Below, one piece after another: positions 55,301-64,000 of a stretch of DNA of 64,000 nucleotides (its first letter is position 1; the number at the start of each line of letters is the position of its first letter). Below the pieces are notes generated by a model that was not told where the DNA came from, made no database searches, and was given only the letters and a program-made list of their open reading frames with translations. A program made the translations under genes and the position numbers. The stretch lies in contig NZ_CP045298.1 of NCBI RefSeq assembly GCF_009363115.1, positions 4,585,501 through 4,649,500 on the forward strand, in the 5' to 3' direction. The stretch comes from Paenibacillus brasilensis. Lineage in GTDB: Bacteria > Bacillota > Bacilli > Paenibacillales > Paenibacillaceae.

Positions 55301-58300
55301 GGCATCCATGATCATTTCTTCGATCTGGGTGGTGACTCCATCAAGGCGATCCAGGTATCCTCGAGATTGTTCCAAGCCGGGTATAAGCTAGAGATGAAGG
55401 ATCTCTTCAAATGTCCGACAATTGCTGAGCTAAGCCCGTATCTTCAAGCAGCCGGACGCACAGCAGAACAGGGTGAAATTAAAGGCGCAGCAGAGTTGAT
55501 GCCAATTCAGCGATGGTTCTTTGAACGTCATACAGAGGAGCCGCATCATTACAATCATGCCGTCATGCTCTATCGGAAAGACGGCTTTGATGAGGCTGCA
55601 CTCCGGTTGACGATGACCCAAATTGCTACCCACCATGACGCGCTGCGTATGATCTTCCGATCTACAGAAGCTGGTTATACAGCCTGGAATCGTGGAACGG
55701 ATGAAGGCGAGCTCTATACCTTGGATATAGCTGATGTGCGACAGGCGGATGATCAGGCTGCTGCCGTTCAAGCCAAAGCCGATGCCATCCAGGCAAGCTT
55801 CCACTTGGAAGACGGCCCACTGTTCAAGCTAGGCTTGTTCCATTGTGAAGATGGGGATCATCTATTAATTGTTATCCATCACCTTCTAGTTGACGGGGTA
55901 TCCTGGCGCATCCTGTTTGAGGACATCGCAACGGGATACGAGCAGGCGTTGAATGGACAAGCGATTGTCCTTCCACAAAAGACAGATTCGTATCTTGTAT
56001 GGTCTGAACAAGCGGCGAAGTATGCAGCAGGGCCTGCTCTGGACAAGGAGCGTGCATACTGGCAGCAGATCGAGGATACAATTCTGGCCCCACTGCCAAA
56101 AGATGAAGATCAGGAGCCGGGCACCATTCGGGATACCGAGTCGGTAACGGTAACGTGGTCTGCGCAAGAAACAGACCTGCTGCTGCGACAAGCGAACCGG
56201 GCGTATCATACGGAGACGAATGATTTGCTTTTGACTGCTCTGAGAGCAGCAATCCAGCGCTGGACAGGCATGGGACAGGTTCTGGTCAATCTTGAAGGGC
56301 ATGGACGGGAAATGATCATACCGGAACTGGATATTACCCGTACCGTGGGCTGGTTTACAACCCAGTATCCGGTTCTGCTGAACCTGCAAGACGGACAGGA
56401 AGTATCTGCACGAATCAAGCGTATTAAGGAGAATTTGCGCCAGGTTCCGCACAAGGGAATCGGCTACGGTCTTCTGAAGTATATGGCACCGGAGAAAAGT
56501 GTCGGATTCGGCATAAAGCCTGAGATTTCCTTCAATTATCTCGGACAGTTTGATCAGGACTTGGAGGGTAATGCCCTTAGCCTATCCACACATTCCGTCG
56601 GTAAGGCGCTCAGTGATCACACACCACAGCAATATGCTTTGGATGTGAATGGCATGATTGCCGAAGGCCAGCTATCACTGACGATTACGTACAGCAGCAG
56701 GCAGTATCGCGAGGAAACGGTGAGTCATTTTGCCGAATTATTACAGTCGAGTTTAAGCGAGGTCATCCGACATTGTGTGGCTCAGGAGTGCTCACAGCTT
56801 ACGCCAAGTGATATTCTGTTCCAGGGATTAACACTGGAGCAGCTTGATCAACTCACGACGCAAACGGCCCACATTGGAGAGATTGAGGATGTGTACAAGC
56901 TGACGCCGATGCAGAAGGGGATGCTGTTTCACAGTCTGCTGGAGCCGGACTCCTCTTCATACTTCGAGCAGGCTACGTTCGAGCTGCGAGGCAGCTTCGA
57001 TGTAGATATCTTCTTCGAGAGCTTCCAGGCTCTGGCACAAAGACATGCCATACTCCGTACCGGCTTTTACAACAATATCGCTGATGTACCGCTGCAAGTT
57101 GTCTTTAAGCAACGGTCAATCCCTCTGCGCTACGTAGATCTGCGTTCCGCTACGTTGCAGGAGCAAGAAGCTCAGATCAAGGCTTACACTGCTGAGGATA
57201 TGGCTAAAGGTTTCAGTTTGTCGGAGGACCCGCTGATGCGAGTAACCGTCCTGCAAACGGAGCAGAGTTCCCTGGTATTATGGAGCTTCCATCATATTGT
57301 TATGGATGGCTGGTGCATCCCGATCATTACCCAGGAGCTGTTCGATTATTATTCTGCCCTGCGCCAGCAAATGCAGCCTGTGCTGCCGCCAGCTCAGTCT
57401 TATAGCCGTTATATTGAGTGGCTTGATGCACAGGATAATGGAGAAGCTTCAACGTATTGGAGCCGATACCTCGAGGATTATGACGGGAATACCGTATTGC
57501 CGGAAGGCAAAACGAAATCTCAAGCCAAAGAAGCGGGCTATGTTCTGAATGAGCATGTTCTCCATCTGGGTGCATCCTTGACCGGTAAAATGGATGTTGT
57601 CGCGAAGCGCAATCACGTGACCGTCAACACGCTCATGCAGACAGCCTGGGGACTGATTCTTCAACGTTACAATGCCAGCTCGGATGTGGTTTTCGGCGGT
57701 GTTGTATCAGGTAGACCGGCTGAGATTGCAGGTATCGAAAATATGGTGGGTCTGTTCATTAATACAGTACCTATCCGTGTGCAGTCCTCCAAAGACGAAG
57801 CCTTTGTCGAGATCATGAAACGCACACAGGCACAATCACTGGCAGGACGTGCTTACGATACCTACCCACTGTATGAGATTCAGGGGAAAACAACCCAAAA
57901 GCAGGACCTGATTTCTCATATTATGATCTTTGAAAATTATCCGCTCGACGAACAGGTGGAGCAATCGGGTAATCAAAATGAAGACAATCTCGAAGTCGCG
58001 AACTTCACCATGTTTGAACAAACGAACTATGACTTTAACCTGGTTGTGATTCCAGGCGAGGATATCAAGGTCTGCATTCGTTACAACGCTTTGGTCTATG
58101 AGCAAGAAAGTATTGCGCGGATCGGAGATCATTTGTTGCAAATGCTCGATCAGGTAGCTACTCGTCCGCAAGCGACGATACAGGAACTGGAGATTGTAAC
58201 GCCTGAGGAACGCACGAAACTGCTTGACTGGGGCGGCAAGGCCCAAACCTATCCAAGTGATCAGGGTCTGCATACCTTGTTTGAAGAGCAGGTTGTCCGT

Positions 58301-61300
58301 ACGCCGGATAAGATTGCGGCTGTAAACGGCGACATCCAGATCACGTATCGGGAGCTGAACGAGCAGGCGAACAGGCTGGCCTCCACCTTGATAGCTCAGG
58401 GACTACGAAGTGAACAAGTGATAGGTCTGTTGGCAGACCGTTCTGTGGAGCTGCTTGTTGCCATCATGGGTGTGCTCAAAGCGGGCGGAGCCTATGTACC
58501 TATTGATCCTGAATATCCGCAGGAACGGATTCAATATATTCTCAAGGATTCCGGCGCTGAGATTCTGCTTACACAGAGCCACCTGACGGAGCTGGCTTCC
58601 TTTGATGGAACGGTTATGGAATTGGATTCCCCGCACATCTACGGAACCGGAGTGGATAATCCTAATATTCCTGTTGGAGGAAACGATCTGGTGTATTTAA
58701 TCTATACATCGGGTACAACCGGCAATCCGAAGGGAACCATGATTAACCACAAGGGGATCGTGAACTACATCTGGTGGGCCAATAAGGTCTATTGTGCTGG
58801 AAAACCAACGGATTTCCCGCTTTACTCATCCATTTCGTTTGACCTGACACTGACGTCGATCTTTACTCCATTAATGAATGGAGGATTAGTACGGATATAT
58901 GATGGTATAGATAAAGCGGAGGTTGTACAGCATATTTTGCGCGAAAATGCGGTGGATATCCTCAAGCTGACGCCGACTCATCTCAGTCTTATTAAAGATA
59001 TGGCCATCCCGGCGGAAAGTCGCATTCAGCAGCTCATTGTGGGTGGAGAGAATTTGACCACATATTTATCGAAAACCATCACAGATCTCTTTGGTGGCAA
59101 CATCAAAATCTACAATGAATACGGTCCAACCGAGACGGTCGTCGGCTGTATGATTCACCTCTACGATCCTGCGAAGGATACGCGTGAATCCGTGCCGATT
59201 GGATTGCCAGCAGACAATATATATATCCATATCCTGGATGAACAGCTCCGTCTCGTACCGTTAGGTGTGGAAGGCGAAATGTACATCGCCGGGGACGGGG
59301 TAGCCCGTGGATATCTGAACCGGCCTGAGCTTACCGCAGAAAAATTCATTAGAAATCCGTTCGCTTCGGAAGGAAATATGTATCGAACCGGGGATTTGGC
59401 TCGTCGCCTTCCTAATGGAGACATTGAGTACATTGGGCGTATTGACCATCAAGTTAAAATACGGGGCTATCGTATTGAGCTTGGTGAGATTGAAGCCAAG
59501 CTGCTGGATATTCCACTTGTCGATGAAGCTCTCGTTGTCGCGTGGGCAGATGCCCAAGGGCAGAAATCGCTATGCGCCTACTTCGTAGCTGACCAGGAAA
59601 TGTCTGTCAGTGAGCTCAGAAACGAACTGTCTGCTGAACTGCCTGCATATATGATCCCGTCTTACTTCGTCCAACTAGACGTGATGCCTTTGACACCGAA
59701 TGGCAAGCTGGATCGTAAGGCATTGCCTGAACCAAACTCAGGTGTAAAGGCAGGAGCAGACTTTACCGCTCCGCGGACGGATGTGGAGACCATTTTGGCA
59801 TCGATTTGGCAAGGTGTGCTAGGTGTGCCGCTTGTCGGCATCCATGACAATTTTTTTGAGCTCGGAGGCGACTCGATCAAATCCATTCAAGTATCATCAA
59901 GGCTTCTCCACGCAGGCTATAAACTTGACATGAAGGATTTGCTCGGCTATCCAACCATTGCAGAGCTGGCCCAGCGCGTTAACGCAGTCAGCCGAATTGC
60001 AGATCAGAGCGAGGTACACGGAGCGGTAAGACCGGGACCTGCCCAGCGCAGATTTTTCGACGAGCAGTCGACGGACCTGCACCACTTTAATCAGTCGGTC
60101 ATGTTGTACAGACGGGAAGGCTTCAATACTGATGCGCTCGCCAAGGTTGTTCGGAAAATTGCAGAACATCATGATGCACTGCGACTGGTGTTCCGCCAAG
60201 GAGAGCGGGGCTTTGAAGCCTGGAACCGCAGCTTAGGTGAGGGTGAGCTTTATAGCCTTCAGATCCACGATCTGCGGGATGAAACAGACCCGGCTTCGGC
60301 AATAGAAGCAGGTGCGGAAGCCATTCAGCGCAGCATCTCTCTCGGTAATGGACCTCTCTTAAGATTGGGCCTGTTCCGCTGCGCGGACGGGGAACATCTG
60401 TTAATCGTTATTCATCATCTGGCTGTTGATGGCGTATCCTGGCGCATCCTCTTTGAGGACCTGCAGGAAGGCTACGAGCAGGCAGCACGCGGAGAAGCTG
60501 TCAAGCTTCCGCAGAAGACGGATTCGTACCGTGCATGGGCCCAGGGAATCACACAATATGCGAACAGTCCGGAGGCTGAACAAGAACGCAGCTATTGGGC
60601 AGAGGTAGAAGGAGATGGCTTTGTCCCTCTTCCAAAAGACAAGGTAGACGGCGATCTTCTCATCAAAGACAGCGAGGCTGTTACAGTAAGATGGTCACCA
60701 GAAGAGACAGAGCAGTTCCTGAAAGAGGCGAACCGCACTTACAACACGGAAGTTAACGATCTGCTCCTGACGGCACTCGGCATGGCTGTTCACGAGTGGA
60801 CGGGGATCGAACGTGTAGGCATCCTTCTGGAAGGGCATGGACGGGAGCCTATTGTACCGGAACTGGATATCACTCGCACAATAGGCTGGTTTACAAGTCA
60901 ATACCCTGTCGCCCTTGAGATGGGAGAGAAACTGGAGATCGGCGCCAGAATCAAGCGCGTCAAGGAAGGTTTGCGTCGTATTCCTAACAAAGGTGTCGGA
61001 TATGGTATTTTGAAATATTTGAGCGACGTATCCGATGTCTCCTCCTTCTCGGCTGAACCGGAGATTATCTTCAACTACCTGGGACAGTTCGACCAGGATC
61101 TTGCGGGGGGGACGATGGAGGTATCCCCTTACTCGGTAGGACCTGCGGTCAGTGAGCAGATGGTGCAGCATCAGGCGTTGAACATTAATGGACTGATTGC
61201 CGAAGGACAACTGCACCTTTCGGTCAGCTATAACCGTCAGCAGTTCCACACGGAGTCGGTAGCGAAGTTTGTCGGCATCCTGAAGGACCGTCTCAGCGAA

Positions 61301-64000
61301 GTCATTGGACATTGTGTACGCAAGGAAAGAACGGAACTTACACCAAGTGATGTACTCCTCAAAGATATCAGCCTGGAAAAAATCGAGGAGCTGGAAGAGC
61401 AGACACGGCATATCGGCAGCATTGAAAATATGTATAAACTGACACCGATGCAAAAGGGAATGTTGTTCCACAACTTGCTGGAGCCTCATTCGGAAGTCTA
61501 CTTTGAGCAGGCCAAATTTGAAATTCAAGGAGCATTCTATCCTGAGGATTTCAAACGCAGCTTAAAGCATCTGATGAAACGGCATGCCATATTGAGAACG
61601 AATTTCCATGCCGGATGGGGCGATTTCCCTATACAGATTGTGTTCAAAGAAAGAGCGTGTGACTTCGTATACGAGGACCTGCACGAGCTGGAATCCGGTG
61701 AAATTGAAGCGCGTCTTGCAGCTTATACTGCTCAGGACAAAGCAAGAGGCTTTGATCTTGCCGAAGGAGCATTGCTGCGTGTGACCATTCTACGGACGGC
61801 AAAAGAGGCTTACCATCTGCTGTGGAGCTCTCATCACATCATTTTGGATGGCTGGAGTATGCCTCTTGTGCTTCAGGAAGTGTTTGAAACGTACGGGGTT
61901 CTGCGTGAGCAAAGGGAGCCTGAACTTCCTGCTGCTGTATCGTACAGCCAGTATATTCAATGGCTGGAGGAGCAAGGTGAGGAAGAGGCATCCTCTTACT
62001 GGAGAGGGTATCTGGAAGGCTACGAACAGCAGACGAAGCTGCCGCAGGCGATAGCACAGCCACTAGCAAAAGCGGAAGCCTACGTATCGGAGAAGCTTGT
62101 ATTCACGTTGGATGCGGAACTGACCGAGCGGTTGGAACAAGTGGCCAAGCAGAACCAGGTAACGATGAACACGCTGATGCAAGCAGCCTGGGGAATCGTG
62201 TTGCAGCGCTACAATAGAAGTCAGGATGTCGTCTTCGGAAGTGTGGTATCGGGAAGACCTGCCGAGATTCCGGGTATCGAAAGCATGATCGGTCTCTTCA
62301 TTAATACGGTTCCGGTTCGGGTACAGGCAGAGGGAAGCGATACGTTCTCCCATGTGATGAAAAGACAGCAGGAATTATATTTGGCAGGACATGCTTACGA
62401 TTCCTATCCGCTCTATGAGATTCAAGCACAGAGCGAACAGAAGCAAGATTTAATTTCTCATATTATGGTATTCGAGAATTACCCGGTAGAGGAGCATCTG
62501 GAAGAGAAAATTGCCAGTGAAGAGGCTGAATACAAAATTACGGATGTTCAGATGTTTGAACAGACGAATTATGATTTTAACCTTATTGTGCTGCCGGGCC
62601 GTAATCTGGAGTTCTTGTACCGTTACAATGCCCGTGTCTATGATCAGGAGAGCGTGGAACGGATTCAAGGGCACTTAATGAAAATTCTGGAAAATGTATC
62701 TGTTCATCCTGCCATCCGCATTGATGAGCTGGAGCTGATCACGCCGGAAGAGAAATCGCAGATTATAGAGGTGTGGGGCGATACAGCAGCTCCTTATCCG
62801 CGTGAGAAGACCCTTCACGGCATATTTGAGGAAAAAGCGGCGCTCACACCGGATCGTACAGCACTTATCTATGGCGAAACGAAGCTTACCTACGGAGAAC
62901 TTCATCGGCAGGCGAACCGCCTCGCACGTACGTTGTGTGACCAAGGGGTCAAACCGGACCAGCCGGTCGGCATCATGGTTGAGCGCTCGCTTGAGATGAT
63001 CATCGGCATCCATGCCATTCTAAAAGCGGGTGGGGCCTATGTACCGATTGATCCGGAATTCCCGGAAGATCGTATTCGCCACATGCTGGAGGATTCGGGT
63101 GCGAAGCTTCTGCTGACGAAAAATCATCTCAAAGATCGTTTTCCGTTTGCTGGCACGCTCCTGGCACTTGATGACCCGCAGGCGTATCATGCGGATGACT
63201 CGAATCTGGAGCTACTCGCGGGGCCGGAGCATCTGGCGTATATCATTTACACGTCAGGTTCAACGGGCAAGCCGAAAGGTGTAATGATTGAGCATCGCTC
63301 TGCCGTCCATACGCTGAGCCAGTTGGAAGCTGAATATCCGATGTTGGCAGGCGACCGATTCCTGCTTAAAACGACATTCACATTTGACTTCTCCGTGCCG
63401 GAGCTGTTCTGCTGGTTCTTTGGGCAGGGAACCCTCGTGATCCTGCCGCAGGGCGTGGACAAAGATCCGGTGGCACTGCTGGAGGCCGTGGATACGAGCC
63501 GTATCACGCATCTCAATCTGGTGCCGTCGATGCTCAGTGTTCTTGTTCAATATTTGAAAGAAAGCGGCAGCCAAGGATTCCTTACTTTGAAATACCTGTT
63601 TGCCTGCGGCGAGACGCTGCCTGCCAAACTTGTGGAAGAGTACTATAAAGTATCTCCATACGCAGTGCTGGAGAACATCTATGGTCCTACCGAAGCGGCC
63701 GTATATGCGACCCGATATACAACGAGCCTTGAGACTGCTGCTCTAACGTATGTGCCTATCGGTAAACCGTACGCTAACGTCCAAGTATGGATGATGGACA
63801 GTGCTGCTCAGGTATCACCTGTGGGTGTACCGGGAGAACTCTGCATTGCAGGCGAAGGGGTAGCGCGAGGGTACTTCAACCAGCCGGACCTGACGGCAGA
63901 GAAGTTCATTCCTCACCCGTACAAACCGGGAGCACGGATTTACCGGACGGGCGATTTGGCCCGATGGCTGCCAGACGGGAATATTGAGTATTTGGGACGG
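52337..64000 (+). CDS. fusA: Lipopeptide NRPS, fusaricidin-synthetase-like, 3' end outside window
   Basis: ATG 52337 (AGGAG eight bases upstream) opens a frame that runs 3,888 codons to the window edge. Domains in order: starter-type C (residues 1-455, HHIISDG); A1 (about 465-960) with code DFWNIGMVHK, the Thr code; T1 (LGGDSIKAIQ, Ser1001); E1 (about 1053-1500, HHLLVDGVSW, EGHGRE, FNYLGQ); DCL-type C2 (LTPMQKGMLFH, HHIVMDG); A2 with DLTKIGEVGK, the Asn code; T2 (Ser2513); E2; DCL-type C3; A3 (from about 3488) with DFPNFCIVYK up to the visible part, which I recall for Ala in FusA module 6. The last code residue (Lys) is assumed. Predicted product: acyl-D-allo-Thr-D-Asn-Ala. Canonical FusA has Thr-Val-X before these three; here they are absent. 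Confidence 0.88.
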   Translation, partial: MNDMQLYDLTNAQKRIWYTELLYPGTSVSQLSGTAKMKGHINIAAFMQSNNLIIKQYDAFRIRITSVDGVPQQYVVPYEERQFEYLDLTHYESISEVEALLEQHKSKPLPLLDSELFQFLIVKISEDEYWINTKMHHIISDGISMVVYGNQLTAFYMDLIQGNEPKLNDDCSYIQYIAEENAYELSDRYQKDKAYWLDKFSDLPELTGWKSYNPLSLSTHAVREHFTVPEVLYHELQAFCQQNRISLFQFLMGAMYIYIHKVTNQPDVVIGTSLANRGNKKEKQKIGMFVSTVAARAYVEKDMDVLSFLQDVARDQMSVLRHQKYPYNHLIQDLREMHGNKDIQRLFGVSMEYRLINWVDLDDVCILMDYDFCDDEVNDFVLHIVEILDEGELVLDVVYRTKLFEPSEVKDMVSQLLTIAEQIIHAPQLSIAEVHLLGEAEEQSILALSEGVAVDYPREKTIHGLFEEQAERTPDHIAVQMDEQSITYLALNEQANQLARYLRTEGVGADVLVGIMADRSLEMVVGMLAVLKAGGAYVPIDPDYPEERIHYMLEDSGVHLLLTQSHLWECTTFGGKLVNLDEVASYKGDTSNLESISGASNLAYVIYTSGTTGKPKGTLIEHKNVVCLLFNDKNMFDFGPQDTWTLFHSFCFDFSVWEMYGALLNGGRLVIVPSLTAKSPDRFLQLLKDQKVTVLNQTPTYFYQLLQEELGHHAAELSLRMIIFGGEALSPALLKDWRTKYPQVQLINMYGITETTVHVTYKEITDLEIEQGRSNIGTTIPTLRAYILDEQRRPQPIGIPGELYVAGEGLARGYLNRPELTEEKFVAHPFEEGERMYRSGDLARWLPDGSMEYLGRIDHQVKIRGYRIELGEVEAKLLHAPSVREAVVLAQEDGSGQKVLVGYFTADQMLTVGELRQALAAELPAYMIPSYFMQLEQMPLTPNGKLDRKALPAPEANVQTGAVYEPPRTKAEEALVSVWQGVLGAQQVGIHDHFFDLGGDSIKAIQVSSRLFQAGYKLEMKDLFKCPTIAELSPYLQAAGRTAEQGEIKGAAELMPIQRWFFERHTEEPHHYNHAVMLYRKDGFDEAALRLTMTQIATHHDALRMIFRSTEAGYTAWNRGTDEGELYTLDIADVRQADDQAAAVQAKADAIQASFHLEDGPLFKLGLFHCEDGDHLLIVIHHLLVDGVSWRILFEDIATGYEQALNGQAIVLPQKTDSYLVWSEQAAKYAAGPALDKERAYWQQIEDTILAPLPKDEDQEPGTIRDTESVTVTWSAQETDLLLRQANRAYHTETNDLLLTALRAAIQRWTGMGQVLVNLEGHGREMIIPELDITRTVGWFTTQYPVLLNLQDGQEVSARIKRIKENLRQVPHKGIGYGLLKYMAPEKSVGFGIKPEISFNYLGQFDQDLEGNALSLSTHSVGKALSDHTPQQYALDVNGMIAEGQLSLTITYSSRQYREETVSHFAELLQSSLSEVIRHCVAQECSQLTPSDILFQGLTLEQLDQLTTQTAHIGEIEDVYKLTPMQKGMLFHSLLEPDSSSYFEQATFELRGSFDVDIFFESFQALAQRHAILRTGFYNNIADVPLQVVFKQRSIPLRYVDLRSATLQEQEAQIKAYTAEDMAKGFSLSEDPLMRVTVLQTEQSSLVLWSFHHIVMDGWCIPIITQELFDYYSALRQQMQPVLPPAQSYSRYIEWLDAQDNGEASTYWSRYLEDYDGNTVLPEGKTKSQAKEAGYVLNEHVLHLGASLTGKMDVVAKRNHVTVNTLMQTAWGLILQRYNASSDVVFGGVVSGRPAEIAGIENMVGLFINTVPIRVQSSKDEAFVEIMKRTQAQSLAGRAYDTYPLYEIQGKTTQKQDLISHIMIFENYPLDEQVEQSGNQNEDNLEVANFTMFEQTNYDFNLVVIPGEDIKVCIRYNALVYEQESIARIGDHLLQMLDQVATRPQATIQELEIVTPEERTKLLDWGGKAQTYPSDQGLHTLFEEQVVRTPDKIAAVNGDIQITYRELNEQANRLASTLIAQGLRSEQVIGLLADRSVELLVAIMGVLKAGGAYVPIDPEYPQERIQYILKDSGAEILLTQSHLTELASFDGTVMELDSPHIYGTGVDNPNIPVGGNDLVYLIYTSGTTGNPKGTMINHKGIVNYIWWANKVYCAGKPTDFPLYSSISFDLTLTSIFTPLMNGGLVRIYDGIDKAEVVQHILRENAVDILKLTPTHLSLIKDMAIPAESRIQQLIVGGENLTTYLSKTITDLFGGNIKIYNEYGPTETVVGCMIHLYDPAKDTRESVPIGLPADNIYIHILDEQLRLVPLGVEGEMYIAGDGVARGYLNRPELTAEKFIRNPFASEGNMYRTGDLARRLPNGDIEYIGRIDHQVKIRGYRIELGEIEAKLLDIPLVDEALVVAWADAQGQKSLCAYFVADQEMSVSELRNELSAELPAYMIPSYFVQLDVMPLTPNGKLDRKALPEPNSGVKAGADFTAPRTDVETILASIWQGVLGVPLVGIHDNFFELGGDSIKSIQVSSRLLHAGYKLDMKDLLGYPTIAELAQRVNAVSRIADQSEVHGAVRPGPAQRRFFDEQSTDLHHFNQSVMLYRREGFNTDALAKVVRKIAEHHDALRLVFRQGERGFEAWNRSLGEGELYSLQIHDLRDETDPASAIEAGAEAIQRSISLGNGPLLRLGLFRCADGEHLLIVIHHLAVDGVSWRILFEDLQEGYEQAARGEAVKLPQKTDSYRAWAQGITQYANSPEAEQERSYWAEVEGDGFVPLPKDKVDGDLLIKDSEAVTVRWSPEETEQFLKEANRTYNTEVNDLLLTALGMAVHEWTGIERVGILLEGHGREPIVPELDITRTIGWFTSQYPVALEMGEKLEIGARIKRVKEGLRRIPNKGVGYGILKYLSDVSDVSSFSAEPEIIFNYLGQFDQDLAGGTMEVSPYSVGPAVSEQMVQHQALNINGLIAEGQLHLSVSYNRQQFHTESVAKFVGILKDRLSEVIGHCVRKERTELTPSDVLLKDISLEKIEELEEQTRHIGSIENMYKLTPMQKGMLFHNLLEPHSEVYFEQAKFEIQGAFYPEDFKRSLKHLMKRHAILRTNFHAGWGDFPIQIVFKERACDFVYEDLHELESGEIEARLAAYTAQDKARGFDLAEGALLRVTILRTAKEAYHLLWSSHHIILDGWSMPLVLQEVFETYGVLREQREPELPAAVSYSQYIQWLEEQGEEEASSYWRGYLEGYEQQTKLPQAIAQPLAKAEAYVSEKLVFTLDAELTERLEQVAKQNQVTMNTLMQAAWGIVLQRYNRSQDVVFGSVVSGRPAEIPGIESMIGLFINTVPVRVQAEGSDTFSHVMKRQQELYLAGHAYDSYPLYEIQAQSEQKQDLISHIMVFENYPVEEHLEEKIASEEAEYKITDVQMFEQTNYDFNLIVLPGRNLEFLYRYNARVYDQESVERIQGHLMKILENVSVHPAIRIDELELITPEEKSQIIEVWGDTAAPYPREKTLHGIFEEKAALTPDRTALIYGETKLTYGELHRQANRLARTLCDQGVKPDQPVGIMVERSLEMIIGIHAILKAGGAYVPIDPEFPEDRIRHMLEDSGAKLLLTKNHLKDRFPFAGTLLALDDPQAYHADDSNLELLAGPEHLAYIIYTSGSTGKPKGVMIEHRSAVHTLSQLEAEYPMLAGDRFLLKTTFTFDFSVPELFCWFFGQGTLVILPQGVDKDPVALLEAVDTSRITHLNLVPSMLSVLVQYLKESGSQGFLTLKYLFACGETLPAKLVEEYYKVSPYAVLENIYGPTEAAVYATRYTTSLETAALTYVPIGKPYANVQVWMMDSAAQVSPVGVPGELCIAGEGVARGYFNQPDLTAEKFIPHPYKPGARIYRTGDLARWLPDGNIEYLGR

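Noticed and set aside
52337-64000. The NRPS as a tridecaptin, polymyxin or pelgipeptin synthetase
   Set aside because: The Thr, Asn, Ala code order and the upstream FabI-ligase-ALDH-ThDP-FabF-FabZ set match the fusaricidin cluster, not those families.

Overview
The window looks like chromosomal DNA of a Paenibacillus close to P. polymyxa. The reasons are moderate GC content, strong AGGAGG-type ribosome binding sites, frequent GTG/TTG starts, Bacillales-type glycogen, levan and two-component genes, and above all a gene order at the right end (FabI, acyl ligase, ALDH, ThDP enzyme, FabF, FabZ, NRPS) that matches the fusaricidin (fus) cluster of P. polymyxa. The species call is inference. No rRNA, tRNA, CRISPR array or prophage was seen.

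Layout. 1-2.8 kb: end of a hexuronate operon (uxaB, then a uxaA that carries a stop at codon 10). 2.9-7 kb: a YjaB-like acetyltransferase, a TPR regulator with an overlapping Phr/Alo-like signal-peptide gene, two conserved unknowns and a 45-aa small protein. 7.1-11.9 kb: glgC-glgD-glgP. 12-20.4 kb: DUF2062 protein, an RCC1 fragment beside an IS1595-type transposase, isochorismatase/TetR divergent pair, two decayed genes, YhgE/Pip protein. 20.4-29.5 kb: a large imperfect palindrome, aldo/keto reductase, EmrE-type exporter, Zur-box-controlled CobW GTPase, LysR/monooxygenase pair, and a DrrAB exporter followed by a two-component system. 29.6-32.2 kb: three or four truncated genes around an intact flavin monooxygenase, apparently deletion scars. 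32.6-40.3 kb: an intact fructan/sucrose uptake locus (fructokinase, LacI, two permeases, lipoprotein, intracellular GH32). 40.6-45 kb: a wrecked lev locus (broken levR, intact sigma-54 promoter, broken sacC, no levDEFG) and a broken membrane-protein gene. 45.3-64 kb: the fus-type lipopeptide operon, open at the right edge.

How it works together. The six small fus genes should build and activate an unusual 3-hydroxy fatty acid, known in P. polymyxa as 15-guanidino-3-hydroxypentadecanoate, which the starter condensation domain of the NRPS attaches to the first amino acid. The visible NRPS reads Cs-A(Thr)-T-E-C-A(Asn)-T-E-C-A(Ala, partial). Canonical FusA has six modules (Thr, Val, variable, allo-Thr, Asn, Ala). 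The first module here combines a starter C domain with Thr adenylation plus epimerization, as if modules 1-3 had been lost by recombination between the two Thr modules, or collapsed in assembly. This is the most interesting point in the window.

Many genes here carry single lesions (nonsense codons, homopolymer indels) or clean internal deletions. That may be real decay or a draft-quality artefact, and the two should be told apart before biology is built on any one of them.
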